A stretch of 64,000 nt of DNA from Rhodococcus aetherivorans (GCF_011058165.1 NZ_JAALEG010000010.1:1-64000), one strand, 5' to 3'; positions 18,324 through 26,854 are shown, counted from the first letter of the stretch. Notes: a model not told the origin generated them from the sequence alone. Translations and numbers: made by a program.

Positions 18324-18956
18324 TCAGTCGTCGTCGCCGTTCTCCTTGTCCTCGCCGCGACGGCGCAGAAAGTTGAAGCCCGGGACGCCGACGATCGCCT
18401 GCCGCACGTCCTTCGCGACGCCCAGCAGCTCGTGGATCTCCGGGGCGACGCTCTCGAGCGTGCCCAGGATCGGCATCAGGGCCGTCATCCGGTCCGCGAG
18501 CTCCGGCAGCTGATCGAGCAGGACGACGGCCGCGTGGACCTCCTCGGCGCTGAGTTCCTCGATGAACTGGCCCGCGAGCGGCGCGGCCCGCGTCGCCATC
18601 GGCGCGTAGGTGTCGAGCAGTTCGCCGGCCGCGTCGGACGTGCGGCCGGCGGACGACACCACATCCTGCGCCCGGTGGGCCACGGCCGCGGCGTCGCCGA
18701 CCACCGTCGAGCTGCTGTCGATGACCTCGTCGACCCGGCCCACGGCGGCGCGGGCGTCGGTGACGACCTCGTCGATGCGCGCGACGATCGCGCGGGCGTC
18801 GGTGACCACGTCGTCGACGCGGGCGACGAGCGCCTCGGTGGCCTCGAACAGGCTCGTGACCCGCCCGGGAACTGACACCGCGAACTCGGCGACCTCCACG
18901 GTCCGGTCCAGGGCGATGCGGGCGGCTCCGAGGGGCGCGGCGAGAAGCGACATCAT
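18324..18956 (-). CDS. Hypothetical protein with heptad-like internal repeats
   Basis: A 210-residue protein of unknown function. A central stretch repeats the pattern ARVDDVVTDARAI / ARIDEVVTDARAA / GRVDEVIDSSSTV, each about 14 residues, and predicts a long amphipathic helix or coiled coil. The C-terminal tail is basic then acidic. There is no signal peptide. The pattern recalls phasin or apolipoprotein-like surface helices, but this is only a resemblance. Two adjacent ATG codons are possible starts; the first is used here, after CAGGATGAG. Confidence 0.75.
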   Translation of the reverse strand: MMSLLAAPLGAARIALDRTVEVAEFAVSVPGRVTSLFEATEALVARVDDVVTDARAIVARIDEVVTDARAAVGRVDEVIDSSSTVVGDAAAVAHRAQDVVSSAGRTSDAAGELLDTYAPMATRAAPLAGQFIEELSAEEVHAAVVLLDQLPELADRMTALMPILGTLESVAPEIHELLGVAKDVRQAIVGVPGFNFLRRRGEDKENGDDD

Positions 18957-19114
18957 GTGCTCATCCTGCCGGACGGGTGACCCTGCCGGTGTCATCGGGG
19001 AGCAGCCCTCCGCTAGCCTCTCCACTGCGGCCCGACGGACTTCCGCTGCGATGAGCGGTCCCGGACATGTCCCCACCCGCACGACTGAATTCGTGCTGCC
19101 CAGGGGACCTGACC

Positions 19115-20992
19115 GTGACGCTGCTTCGTACATCTGCCCGCCGGATCGCCGAGTTGGATCGGCCCGATTCGCTGGCGGAGCAGTTGTTGGAGCAGATGCT
19201 GTTTCGCACCGGTCATCGTCCCAGTCAGGCCGAACAGAAGTCGTGGAGCCGAAGCCTGCCGGTGCTTGCGCAGGATCTCGTCGATGCCGGCCTCGGCGAT
19301 GTCGAGATGCTGCTCGAGTACCATCTGCCGCTCACCTCGCAGCGTGCCGACGTGGTGCTCGCCGGCACTCATCCGGCCACCGGGGCCGTGTCGTATGTCG
19401 TGGTGGAGCTGAAGCAGTGGTCGGCCGCGCGGCGCTTCGAGGACAATCCCGAACTCGTCGAGGTGGCGGGAATGCCGGGCGGGCCGAGGCTGCATCCCGT
19501 CGCGCAGGTCAAGGGGTACTGCGACTACCTGAGCGATTTCGCGCGCGCTGTCGTGGATCAGCCCGATGCCCTCGCGGGACTCGCGTACCTGCACAACGCC
19601 ACCGATCCGTCCGCGGTGGCGGAGCTGCGCGCCTATCCGGGCGGGATCACCGGCCGGTTGTTCACCGCCGCCGACCGCGGCGACATGATCGACTTTCTCC
19701 GCACCCGGCTCGCCCCGGTGTCCGGGCACACCGCAGGCGACACACTCTTGAAGTCCGCGGTCGCACCGTCCCAGCAGCTGCTGAAGGTCGCCGCCGCCGA
19801 GGTGCGCGACCGGCCGCAGTTCCATCTGCTCGGCAATCAGCAGTTGGCCGTGGACCTGGTGCTGCACGAGGTCGAGATGTCCCGCGCCGCGGACCGCAAG
19901 CGCGTCGTCATCGTCACCGGGGGACCCGGCAGTGGCAAGAGCGTGATCGCGCTGTCCCTGCTCGGCGAGCTGGCCCGCCGTGGCCGCACCGTCCTGCATG
20001 CCACCGGGTCGCGTTCGTTCACCCAGACCCTGCGCAAGGTCGCCGGGGCGCGCGCCCCGCGGGTGCAGAAGATGTTCAAGTACTTCAACCAGTTCATGTC
20101 GGCCGAACGCAACGGCCTCGACGTGCTGATCCTCGACGAGGCGCACCGAATCCGTGAGACCTCCGTCGATCGGTACACCCGCGCCGAGCTGCGCACCGAT
20201 CGACCGCAGATCGACGAACTCATCTCGGCGGCGCGCGTCCCGGTGTTCCTGCTCGACGAGCACCAGGTGGTGCGGCCGGGTGAACTCGGCTCGCTCGAAC
20301 AGATCGAGCGCTACGCCGCGACGCTCGGACTCGAAACCCATCACGTGCACCTCGGGGAGCAGTTCCGCTGCGGAGGCAGCGAGGAGTACGTGCTGTGGGT
20401 CAAGCGTCTGCTCGGTCTCGTCGAGGGTGGCCCGGTGCGGTGGTCGGGGGATCCGCAGTTCGCGGTGCGCGTGGCCGATTCCCCGGAGGAGCTCGAGTTC
20501 CTGCTCGAGCAGCAGCGCGACCGCGGATACTCGGCACGCATGACGGCGGGGTACTGCTGGCCGTGGAGCAACCCCGACAAGGACGGCCGTCTCGTCCCGG
20601 ATGTGCAGATCGGCGCGTGGGCACGGCCGTGGAACAGCAAGAGCGAACGCCGCACCGGCGACGCGCCGCCGGCCGCACTGTGGGCCACCGAGGACGGGGG
20701 TTTCGGGCAGGTCGGCTGTGTCTACACCGCGCAGGGTTTCGAATACGACTGGAACGGCGTCATCCTCGGACCGGACCTGGTGTGGCGGGACGGAGGATTC
20801 GTTTCGGTCCGTACGGCCAACAAGGATCCCGACTTCAGAAATGCGAAGAAGATCAGCGATATTCGATTCGATCGTCTGGTGCGAAACGTGTACAAGGTTC
20901 TCCTGACGCGGGGCATGATCGGCACCGTCATCTATTCCACCGACGAGCCGACTCGCGAGGCGCTGAGAAGGCTGATTCCCGAGGGAAATTGA
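19115..20992 (+). CDS. DUF2075-type nuclease-helicase, PD-(D/E)XK plus P-loop ATPase
   Basis: A 625-residue protein with two parts. The N-terminal region has a PD-(D/E)XK-like pattern: Asp at about 79 (RADVVLAG) and E-L-K at about 98-100 (VVVELKQW). The second half is a DUF2075/superfamily 1-like ATPase with Walker A GGPGSGKS (Lys about 275), Walker B VLILDEAHR, a FLLDEHQ segment, QFRCGGSEE and a C-terminal helicase-like VYTAQGFEYDW. Such proteins often occur in defence islands, but the function is not established here. The start chosen is GTG; an upstream Met would add 16 poorly coding residues. It is a single-gene unit. Confidence 0.85.
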   Translation: MTLLRTSARRIAELDRPDSLAEQLLEQMLFRTGHRPSQAEQKSWSRSLPVLAQDLVDAGLGDVEMLLEYHLPLTSQRADVVLAGTHPATGAVSYVVVELKQWSAARRFEDNPELVEVAGMPGGPRLHPVAQVKGYCDYLSDFARAVVDQPDALAGLAYLHNATDPSAVAELRAYPGGITGRLFTAADRGDMIDFLRTRLAPVSGHTAGDTLLKSAVAPSQQLLKVAAAEVRDRPQFHLLGNQQLAVDLVLHEVEMSRAADRKRVVIVTGGPGSGKSVIALSLLGELARRGRTVLHATGSRSFTQTLRKVAGARAPRVQKMFKYFNQFMSAERNGLDVLILDEAHRIRETSVDRYTRAELRTDRPQIDELISAARVPVFLLDEHQVVRPGELGSLEQIERYAATLGLETHHVHLGEQFRCGGSEEYVLWVKRLLGLVEGGPVRWSGDPQFAVRVADSPEELEFLLEQQRDRGYSARMTAGYCWPWSNPDKDGRLVPDVQIGAWARPWNSKSERRTGDAPPAALWATEDGGFGQVGCVYTAQGFEYDWNGVILGPDLVWRDGGFVSVRTANKDPDFRNAKKISDIRFDRLVRNVYKVLLTRGMIGTVIYSTDEPTREALRRLIPEGN

Positions 20993-21010
20993 CACTACGC
21001 CGGGAGAGGC

Positions 21011-21025
21011 CGCGATCCGATCGCG
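21011..21025. promoter_or_regulatory. 15-bp palindrome in the gap downstream of the nuclease-helicase gene
   Basis: CGCGATC-C-GATCGCG is a perfect dyad 18 bp after the nuclease-helicase stop and about 200 bp before the next start. It could be a short terminator stem or an operator. There is no T-run. The rest of the 234-bp gap shows nothing I recognise. Confidence 0.4.
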
Positions 21026-21226
21026 TGTGGTTCGGCGACGGGACGCCGCATCACCCTGATGCGCTCACCAGCGCACGCCCGGCGCCCGCTCGATGCGATG
21101 GAATGGCGGAATTCAGGCGAGAGGCAGCCGCACGAGCTGCTCGATGGTGACGACTGACCGTGTCGCGGTAGATGTGAGGGTCGCCGGCCTCTTGTGAAGC
21201 ACCGGAACCCGGCGCACGCTGGACGT

Positions 21227-22846
21227 ATGGCAGTCGCACCGAAGATTGCGGTGGCGGGCGCGGCGACGGCCGTGGTCTACGGGAGCCTCGTGCGCCCCCG
21301 GCTCGTGCGGTGGGGCGCCACCGACGAGGAGATCAGCGGGCCGTTCCCCGGCGCCGACCTGGTGCCCGACGGCGAGAGGTCGGGAGCGATGGCCGTCACC
21401 ATCGACGCGCCGCCCGAGCAGGTCTGGCCGTGGCTGGTGCAGATGGGCTGGGACCGCGGTGGGTGGTACTCCTGGGATCACCTGGACAACGCCGGTCGCC
21501 CGAGCGCCCGGGAAGTGCACCCGGAATGGCAGGACATCCGGCCCGGCGACCAACTGAAGTACTGGGCGCCCGGCGCGGGACCTCTGGACGCGTACAAGGT
21601 CGCACGGATCGAGCCGAATCGTTTCCTCGGGCTGTACGGGCTGATCGATCTGCGGGGCCGCACCCTCGACCCCGGGCAGCCGCGACCGTCCGGCTATCTG
21701 GAAGGACTGTGGGGCTTCCAGCTGAAGGAGCTGCCCGGCGGGCGCACCCGCCTCGTCATCAGCGGATATCAGGCGGGCCGACCGCGATGGATTACGCGCC
21801 TCGTCTACTCCGGAATCTTCCCCCCGGTCGTGTGGATCATGCAGGCGCGCATGCTGGTGGTCCTCAAAAGAAGAATCGAAAATAACTCGCGGGCAACAGA
21901 TTCGAACACGGCGACAGGAGAGGCGCGAGGACGCGACTCGCGTGGTCCTTCGTCGGCGGTGGTGAAATGGCGCGGCAGCCTGCACCGCGTCCGGCCCGGC
22001 CGGGTCCCGATCCGGGACACCTCCCTCTACGTCGACGTGGTCGGGCAGGGACCTCCGTTGGTGGTCATGCACGGCGGACCGTCGGCGGACATGTGGACGA
22101 TGCAAGCCTTCCGGCAGTGCGCGGACCGGTTCACGTTGGTGTTCTACGACCACCGCTGCAACGGGCGCTCGATCGGTGCACCCGTCGAAACGATGACGTG
22201 GGAGAACCTCACCGCGGATGCCGACGCCCTGCGCGAGAGTCTCGGTTTCGAGCGGTGGGCGGTGCTCGGGCATTCGTTCGGCGGGCAGGTCGCGCTCGAG
22301 TACGCTCTGCGCTACCCCGAGCGGGTCTCGCATCTCGTGCTGCTCGACACCGGCGCCGACAGTCACTGGGAGCGCCAGAACGTTCCGAAGGTGCTCCTCG
22401 AACGCGGCTACAGCCGGGAGAAGGCGGAGCTGGCGCGGCGGTGGTTCACCGGCGAGTTCACTCCCCGCGAGTACTTCCCGATCTTCGCGCAGATCGGGGA
22501 CGCATACTTCTACCGTTCCGGCCTCGACATACTGGCTCGCGAGCTGAGCAGCGGAGCGTGGCGTTCGAGGCTGCGGCCGGCGCCGCTCATCTTCGCCGGC
22601 CGGCATCTGCTGAAGGACTGGACGGTCACCGATCGTCTCGGTGGGATCACCGCGCCCACGCTCGTCGTGGCCGGGCGCGAGGACTTCGTGTTCCCGCCGG
22701 AGTGCCAGCGGGAGCTGGCCGCCGGCATTCCCGGTGCGCGCCTTCGGATCATCGACCGGGCCGGGCACAACCCGCACGACGAGCAGACGGCCGAGGTCGT
22801 GCGGGCACTCGAAGACTTCCTGGGTGCCGACATTTCCGCCGGATAG
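21227..22846 (+). CDS. SRPBCC-domain / alpha-beta hydrolase fusion protein
   Basis: A 539-residue open frame with two unrelated halves. Residues 1 to about 215 form an SRPBCC-like protein (APPEQVWPWLVQMGWDRGGWYSWD, then an LVISGYQAG strand and a hydrophobic C-terminal helix). Residues from about 255 form an alpha/beta hydrolase like proline iminopeptidase, with oxyanion loop HGGPS, nucleophile GHSFGG, Asp in GREDFVFP and His in GHNPHDEQ. The linker (about 216-254) is Ser/Arg/Thr-rich and encoded by unusually A-rich DNA, so this may be a recent in-frame join of two genes. The substrate is unknown. Confidence 0.75.
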   Translation: MAVAPKIAVAGAATAVVYGSLVRPRLVRWGATDEEISGPFPGADLVPDGERSGAMAVTIDAPPEQVWPWLVQMGWDRGGWYSWDHLDNAGRPSAREVHPEWQDIRPGDQLKYWAPGAGPLDAYKVARIEPNRFLGLYGLIDLRGRTLDPGQPRPSGYLEGLWGFQLKELPGGRTRLVISGYQAGRPRWITRLVYSGIFPPVVWIMQARMLVVLKRRIENNSRATDSNTATGEARGRDSRGPSSAVVKWRGSLHRVRPGRVPIRDTSLYVDVVGQGPPLVVMHGGPSADMWTMQAFRQCADRFTLVFYDHRCNGRSIGAPVETMTWENLTADADALRESLGFERWAVLGHSFGGQVALEYALRYPERVSHLVLLDTGADSHWERQNVPKVLLERGYSREKAELARRWFTGEFTPREYFPIFAQIGDAYFYRSGLDILARELSSGAWRSRLRPAPLIFAGRHLLKDWTVTDRLGGITAPTLVVAGREDFVFPPECQRELAAGIPGARLRIIDRAGHNPHDEQTAEVVRALEDFLGADISAG

Positions 22847-23265
22847 ATCGCGCGCCTCGGTTGTGGCGTAGGTGAACGTGCCGCGGCGCAGGACGCTTCG
22901 AGGAGACGGACGCCCTGCGGGCGACTGTCCTCGACCGAGCGGAGACCCTACGGGTCCCTGAGTCTTTCGGCCCCTTCCCCAACGCTGCCCGGTCGCCATA
23001 CCCCGATAGACCTTCTCGGCCAGCACTTTCGGCCCCACGTCGCGGGCGACGTGCGGCTGTGCTGGACCCGAACGAACGTGTCGACCCGCGCGATCAGGTG
23101 CCCCGCCACCAGCTACGGGGACAAAGGTACTGGTGCCCAGTCGGTTTCGAGCACGACGAAGTCGCGCTCGCAGCGTCCGTGCGCTGACGTCGGACCACGG
23201 GAGAGTAGCGACGTGGACCGGTGTGTCTCGGTTACCGTTGCGCACACCGGGAACAGCGATGCACG

Positions 23266-23293
23266 ACGAGCCCCTCGAAGCCGAGGGGCTCGT
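23266..23293. terminator. Strong hairpin, possible terminator
   Basis: ACGAGCCCCTCG (23266-23277) pairs perfectly with CGAGGGGCTCGT (23282-23293) around a 4-nt loop, AAGC. There is no T-run on either side. Stem length and a GC-rich core suggest an actinobacterial terminator or a stable RNA stem. Confidence 0.55.
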
Positions 23294-23404
23294 GCGTCAG
23301 GACGTCGACCGGGCGCGGCGGTGTGAGATCGGCGCGACGGAACGTGCGCGCGGTTGCGGATACACGCCCCTGCCGGGCGTGTGGATAGACTCCACCCTAC
23401 GGTG

Positions 23405-23540
23405 CATGACAGCTCTTTCTGTCGTGTGCCCAGACCCCGGTGCGGTGCTGCAACACCTGCCGGGGTCGACCTGTTTTCAGGCCAATGGAGGGATGGTGGC
23501 ACGGCCGACGCGTGCCGTCAACTCGAACGCGCGTTCGGAT
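23405..23540 (+). ncRNA. Cluster of hairpins upstream of a membrane-protein gene (possible structured leader)
   Basis: Within 136 bp there are four dyads in a row: GACAG/CTGTC (23408-23423), GACCCCGG/CCGGGGTC (23433-23467, with an inner GGTG/CACC stem), CCTG-TTTT-CAGG (23470-23481) and the 14-bp palindrome CGAACGC-GCGTTCG (23524-23537). The following gene starts at 23622. The density is unusual for the window and would fit a structured 5' leader, but I recognise no known riboswitch class. Confidence 0.35.
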
Positions 23541-23621
23541 TCTGGGGCGCGCGTGGCGAAATCCGAAGAGAGTCCGGCGCGTCGAGCACGCCCGAGGTGG
23601 GACGCCCGGCGATGGTAGGGC

Positions 23622-24869
23622 GTGGCGTCAATTTTCCGATATGTCCTTCTTGTCGTCGGCGGGTTCACTGCGGGGCTGGTGCTGGCCGCCCCGAGCGTCG
23701 ACACCTATCCCTTGGCCGACGGGTTGCTGCCCGGCCCGGTGTTCACATCCGACGTTGCTGCCGCCGCAGCCGGGGGGCTCGCGGCGCTGGCCGTGGCGAC
23801 AGCGATTCGCCGGCGCGTGCTCGCGACCGCCCTGGTCGGCGCGATGGTCGTGGCCGTCGTCGCGCTGCCGGGAGGGTGGCGGTTCGACATGTACGTCGCG
23901 ACGATCGGGGCGGGCCTGCTGCTCGGCGCGCTCGTCGTGCTGGGCGCCGAGAAGCTGCACGCCGCCCTGCCCGGAGTGGTGGTCGCCGGGCTGCTGACGG
24001 CCGAGCCGCTTGCGCAGTTCCGGGAGCTGGACTCGGCGCCTCAGCGGTACGCGTCCTACCTTGCAGCGAGCGTTCAGCCGGTCAATGCCGTGTGGCTGTC
24101 GCTGGCGATCGTCACCGCCGTTGCGGCGGGGGTGGTGGCGCTGACCGCCGGAAACGACACGGCGCCGGTCGCCCGGGCGCGTGGGCGGGAGGTGGCCGTC
24201 GGCATCGGTGTGCCGATCCTCGGGGTGGGGCTGTACTGGTCGTTCCACCACGCGCTGTTCTCCCTGGACGACCTCGGGGAGGGGCGGTGGCTGTGGGGTC
24301 TGGTGGCGGTGCCGGTGCTCATCGCCGCGGCGCTGTGGCTGCGGAGACGGACAGGGGCGGTGCTCCTGGCGGCGACGGCCGTGGTCGTCGCCGCGGGCGG
24401 CACCGTCTTGTGGTCGCCGGCCGCGTGGCCGGCGCTGCTGATCGGGCCGGTTCTCGTGGCCGTTGGTGTATGGCTGGGTCGCCGCAGGCCGATGCCCCTG
24501 GTGGGCGTGGGGCTGCTCGCGCTCGTCGCGGCTTCCGGGATCTTCGATCGTCCGCCGTGGGACAACGTGAACTTCGCGGCGACGATCCTCGTGGTGCCGT
24601 TCGCCGCCGCATACACGATCATCGCGTCACTGCCGTCGACGGCGCCCGTGACCGCCACCTCGCTGGCTCTGCCGGCGGTGCTGGCGTTGCCGCTGCTCGC
24701 GCAGTTCGGCTGGACCGCCTACACCCCGCTCACCGACGACCCAGCCGGGTGGAGCCCGAGTGCGTGGACGTGGACGTCGGTGGGCGCGTCGACCGCCGCC
24801 ATCCTGGCCTGCGGTGCGGCGATGGTGTGGCTACGGCATCGCGGGACGAGCGAGGACATCGGAACCTGA
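23622..24869 (+). CDS. Hypothetical multi-pass membrane protein
   Basis: A 415-residue protein made almost wholly of hydrophobic segments, about 11-12 predicted transmembrane helices with short charged loops (IRRR, ARARGRE, LRRRTG, LGRRRP) setting the topology. I do not recognise the family. Similar long polytopic proteins of unknown function are common in Rhodococcus and Mycobacterium. It starts with GTG. The next gene begins 43 bp downstream on the same strand, so co-transcription with the thioesterase is possible. Confidence 0.72.
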   Translation: MASIFRYVLLVVGGFTAGLVLAAPSVDTYPLADGLLPGPVFTSDVAAAAAGGLAALAVATAIRRRVLATALVGAMVVAVVALPGGWRFDMYVATIGAGLLLGALVVLGAEKLHAALPGVVVAGLLTAEPLAQFRELDSAPQRYASYLAASVQPVNAVWLSLAIVTAVAAGVVALTAGNDTAPVARARGREVAVGIGVPILGVGLYWSFHHALFSLDDLGEGRWLWGLVAVPVLIAAALWLRRRTGAVLLAATAVVVAAGGTVLWSPAAWPALLIGPVLVAVGVWLGRRRPMPLVGVGLLALVAASGIFDRPPWDNVNFAATILVVPFAAAYTIIASLPSTAPVTATSLALPAVLALPLLAQFGWTAYTPLTDDPAGWSPSAWTWTSVGASTAAILACGAAMVWLRHRGTSEDIGT

Positions 24870-24912
24870 CCGGGACGTTCGCTGAGGAAACGAGTGCTGC
24901 GAGAATCCGAGC

Positions 24913-25719
24913 ATGCCTGACTCCATGCGCGGATACTTCACCGAATCGGACGGCACGTACCTTCCCACGAAGTACGCCGTCAGCCCCTGGTCGTCGACGA
25001 TGCTGGCCGGACCGTGCGTGACCGGCCTGCTCGCCCGGGAACTCGACAAGGACCACGGTCCCGACGGGTTCGTCCCCGCCCGGCTCACCGTCGACCTGTT
25101 CAGGCCGGTGCAGAACGCGCCCGTCCGGTTCGAGACGACCCGCGTGCGAGACGGCAACCGCATCCGCGTCGCCGACGCCTACCTGATCCAGGGCGACGAC
25201 GTCACCGCCCGCGGGACCGTCGTCTACCTGCGTCCATCCGAGCAGCCGCCGGGCACCGTCTGGACCCGTGACGAGCACCCGACGCCGCCCGCCGAAGCAC
25301 TCGACGGCCCGGAGGCGGGATTCGCACCCACCTGGTTCGGCAGCGACGCGCACCCTGAGGGCTGGTCGCAGGTGCGGTCCGAGCATCAGAACGCGAGCCG
25401 GAAACGCATGTGGTCCCGGCAGATTCCGGTGATCGTGGGGGAGGAGATGTCGCCGTTCGTGCGGACCGCGGTCGTCGGCGAGGGCACCAGTTTCATGGCC
25501 AACTGGAGCGACGAGGGCGTCGGCTTCATCAACGGCGACCTCACGCTGACCCTCTCGCGGCTGCCCGTCGGCACCGAGGTCGGCGTCGAAGCCGATCACC
25601 ACCTCAGCGCCGCCGGCGTCGCGGTGGGCACCTCGGTGCTGTTCGACCGGTTCGGTCCGTTCGGGACGGGCGCCGTCACGTGCCTGGCGAACGCTCGTCG
25701 TCAGGTGAACTTCGGTTGA
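24913..25719 (+). CDS. Thioesterase family protein (hot-dog fold, acyl-CoA thioesterase-like)
   Basis: A 268-residue protein laid out as a double hot-dog: an N-terminal half with GPCVTGLLARELDKD and PARLTVDLFRPV, and a C-terminal half with WSDEGVGFINGDLTLTLSR. This fits the TesB-like acyl-CoA thioesterase superfamily common in mycobacteria and rhodococci, which hydrolyse acyl-CoA to free acid and CoA. Chain-length preference cannot be read. The stop is followed by a long inverted repeat, probably the transcription end. Confidence 0.82.
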   Translation: MPDSMRGYFTESDGTYLPTKYAVSPWSSTMLAGPCVTGLLARELDKDHGPDGFVPARLTVDLFRPVQNAPVRFETTRVRDGNRIRVADAYLIQGDDVTARGTVVYLRPSEQPPGTVWTRDEHPTPPAEALDGPEAGFAPTWFGSDAHPEGWSQVRSEHQNASRKRMWSRQIPVIVGEEMSPFVRTAVVGEGTSFMANWSDEGVGFINGDLTLTLSRLPVGTEVGVEADHHLSAAGVAVGTSVLFDRFGPFGTGAVTCLANARRQVNFG

Positions 25720-25738
25720 GCGGCACTGTGCCGAGCGC

Positions 25739-25782
25739 GCAGTTCTCGTGGACGTTGCCCGGCGTGTCGTCACGAGAACTGC
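25739..25782. terminator. Inverted repeat downstream of the thioesterase gene
   Basis: GCAGTTCTCGTG (25739-25750) and CACGAGAACTGC (25771-25782) form a perfect 12-bp stem with a 20-nt loop. It starts 20 bp after the thioesterase stop and precedes the toxin-antitoxin operator, separating the two units. Confidence 0.6.
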
Positions 25783-25846
25783 ACATCCGAGCGAACCCGT
25801 GACTCCCCGCGGGGCATGGGCCGCGTCCGGCCCACATCGCTTCAAT

Positions 25847-25867
25847 CGATAACAAAATCTGTTATCG
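25847..25867. promoter_or_regulatory. Operator of the toxin-antitoxin operon
   Basis: CGATAACA-AAATC-TGTTATCG is a perfect 8+8 bp inverted repeat in an AT-rich patch that ends 7 bp before the antitoxin start codon. The antitoxin has its own HTH domain, so this is almost certainly its autoregulatory site. The promoter must overlap it, leaving at most a very short 5' leader. Confidence 0.8.
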
Positions 25868-25874
25868 TGATGTC

Positions 25875-26333
25875 GTGGCCGTCGGCTTCGGTGACTTCGT
25901 TCGCATCCGGCGGGGGATTCTGGGTCTCTCGCAACGGGAGCTCGCCGAGCGCTCCGGCATCAAGCAGCCTCTGATCGCCGCAATCGAGACCGGACGACGG
26001 CAGCCGTCCGAGCCGGCCCGTTCGGCGCTGACGGCAGCCCTGCCCGTTCGCCCCTCCGAGGCTCTGGCAGCCCGACGCGAAGAAGTGCGCGAACTCTTCG
26101 CCGAGGCGGGACTGCCAAACCCGAGGGTGTTCGGATCTGTGGCGCGCGGCGACGACGACTTCGCCTCGGATATCGACCTCATCGTGGATTTCAGCGATCG
26201 CCACGACATCGTCGACCTCCTCGGGTTGCAGCAAGCATTGGAAGACCTGCTCACCGTGCGGGTCGAGATCGTCGACGGGCGAGCCGGGGGGCGCGTGGGG
26301 GACCGGGCCCGGGAGGAAGCCGTGGCGCTGTGA
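25875..26333 (+). CDS. mntA: MNT-domain antitoxin fused to an XRE-type HTH
   Basis: A 152-residue two-domain protein. Residues about 5-55 are an XRE/Cro helix-turn-helix (LSQRELAERSGIKQPLIAAIE). Residues about 80-145 are a minimal nucleotidyltransferase with the GSx10DxD motif: G87-S88, D99 and D101. In HEPN/MNT pairs the MNT protein neutralises the toxin by adding AMP to a Tyr near the HEPN active site. The HTH and the adjacent operator indicate autoregulation. The start is GTG. The HEPN gene follows after 13 bp. Confidence 0.9.
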   Translation: MAVGFGDFVRIRRGILGLSQRELAERSGIKQPLIAAIETGRRQPSEPARSALTAALPVRPSEALAARREEVRELFAEAGLPNPRVFGSVARGDDDFASDIDLIVDFSDRHDIVDLLGLQQALEDLLTVRVEIVDGRAGGRVGDRAREEAVAL

Positions 26334-26346
26334 CATCGGAGAAGCT

Positions 26347-26703
26347 GTGACGTCGGAGGAGAATGCGGACGAGCGTGTTCGCCGTCGTTTACAGGACCTT
26401 GCCGACTTCGCGGCGGATGCCGCCTACACGGTGGGACTCGGTCTGGATGCCTACCTGGAGGACAGTCCCTACGGGCGCGTGCTGCGGAACAACGGTCGGC
26501 ACATCCTGATCCAGGTGGCCACGGTCGTCGAGAAGCTGCCGGAGACGTTCAAGTCCGAGTTCCCCGGCGTCGACTGGGTGGCGATCGGACGGATGCGAAA
26601 CCTGATCGCGCACCACTACGACAAGGTGAACGACCGTCTCGTCTACTCCGCCTTGGCGACCCGGATCCCCGAACTGAGCGCCACGCTGGGGCTGGGGCGC
26701 TGA
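26347..26703 (+). CDS. hepT: HEPN-domain toxin (HepT-like ribonuclease)
   Basis: A 118-residue all-helical protein with the HEPN catalytic motif RX4HXY: Arg84, His89 and Tyr91 in RNLIAHHY. HepT proteins cleave RNA. The motif Tyr is the residue AMP-modified by the partner MntA in characterised systems. All motif residues are intact, so the toxin is predicted functional. It starts with GTG 13 bp after the antitoxin gene and lies in a stretch with other defence-type genes and remnants. Confidence 0.9.
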   Translation: MTSEENADERVRRRLQDLADFAADAAYTVGLGLDAYLEDSPYGRVLRNNGRHILIQVATVVEKLPETFKSEFPGVDWVAIGRMRNLIAHHYDKVNDRLVYSALATRIPELSATLGLGR

Positions 26704-26854
26704 GCTCGGTTCTCCTCCGCTCACCTCGCAGGCTGGACAACGCCGGACATCGACAACCGTCGCTTTCGTTGTCGATGTCCGGAGCAGGTGTGGAGGGACG
26801 GGCGTAACGCCCTGAGGCGCGACAGGACGCCGAAGCGTGCGGTTGTCGTCGTCG

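Larger units (their letters stand above)
22847..23621. other. 775-bp gap without a convincing gene; several hairpins
   Basis: No reading frame here has convincing protein-like composition on either strand. A short minus-strand stretch near 22990-23160 reads weakly like protein in two alternating frames and might be a decayed gene. A terminator-like hairpin lies at 23266-23293, and a cluster of dyads occupies 23405-23540 just before the next gene. Confidence 0.6.

Noticed and set aside
22990-23160. Decayed minus-strand gene
   Set aside because: Two frames read weakly like protein but neither has recognisable motifs; too little to support a call.
23485-23560. Possible tRNA gene (GGTGGCACGGCC... 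and GTTCGGATTC look like D- and T-arm pieces)
   Set aside because: No acceptor or anticodon stem can be paired and the T-arm does not close.
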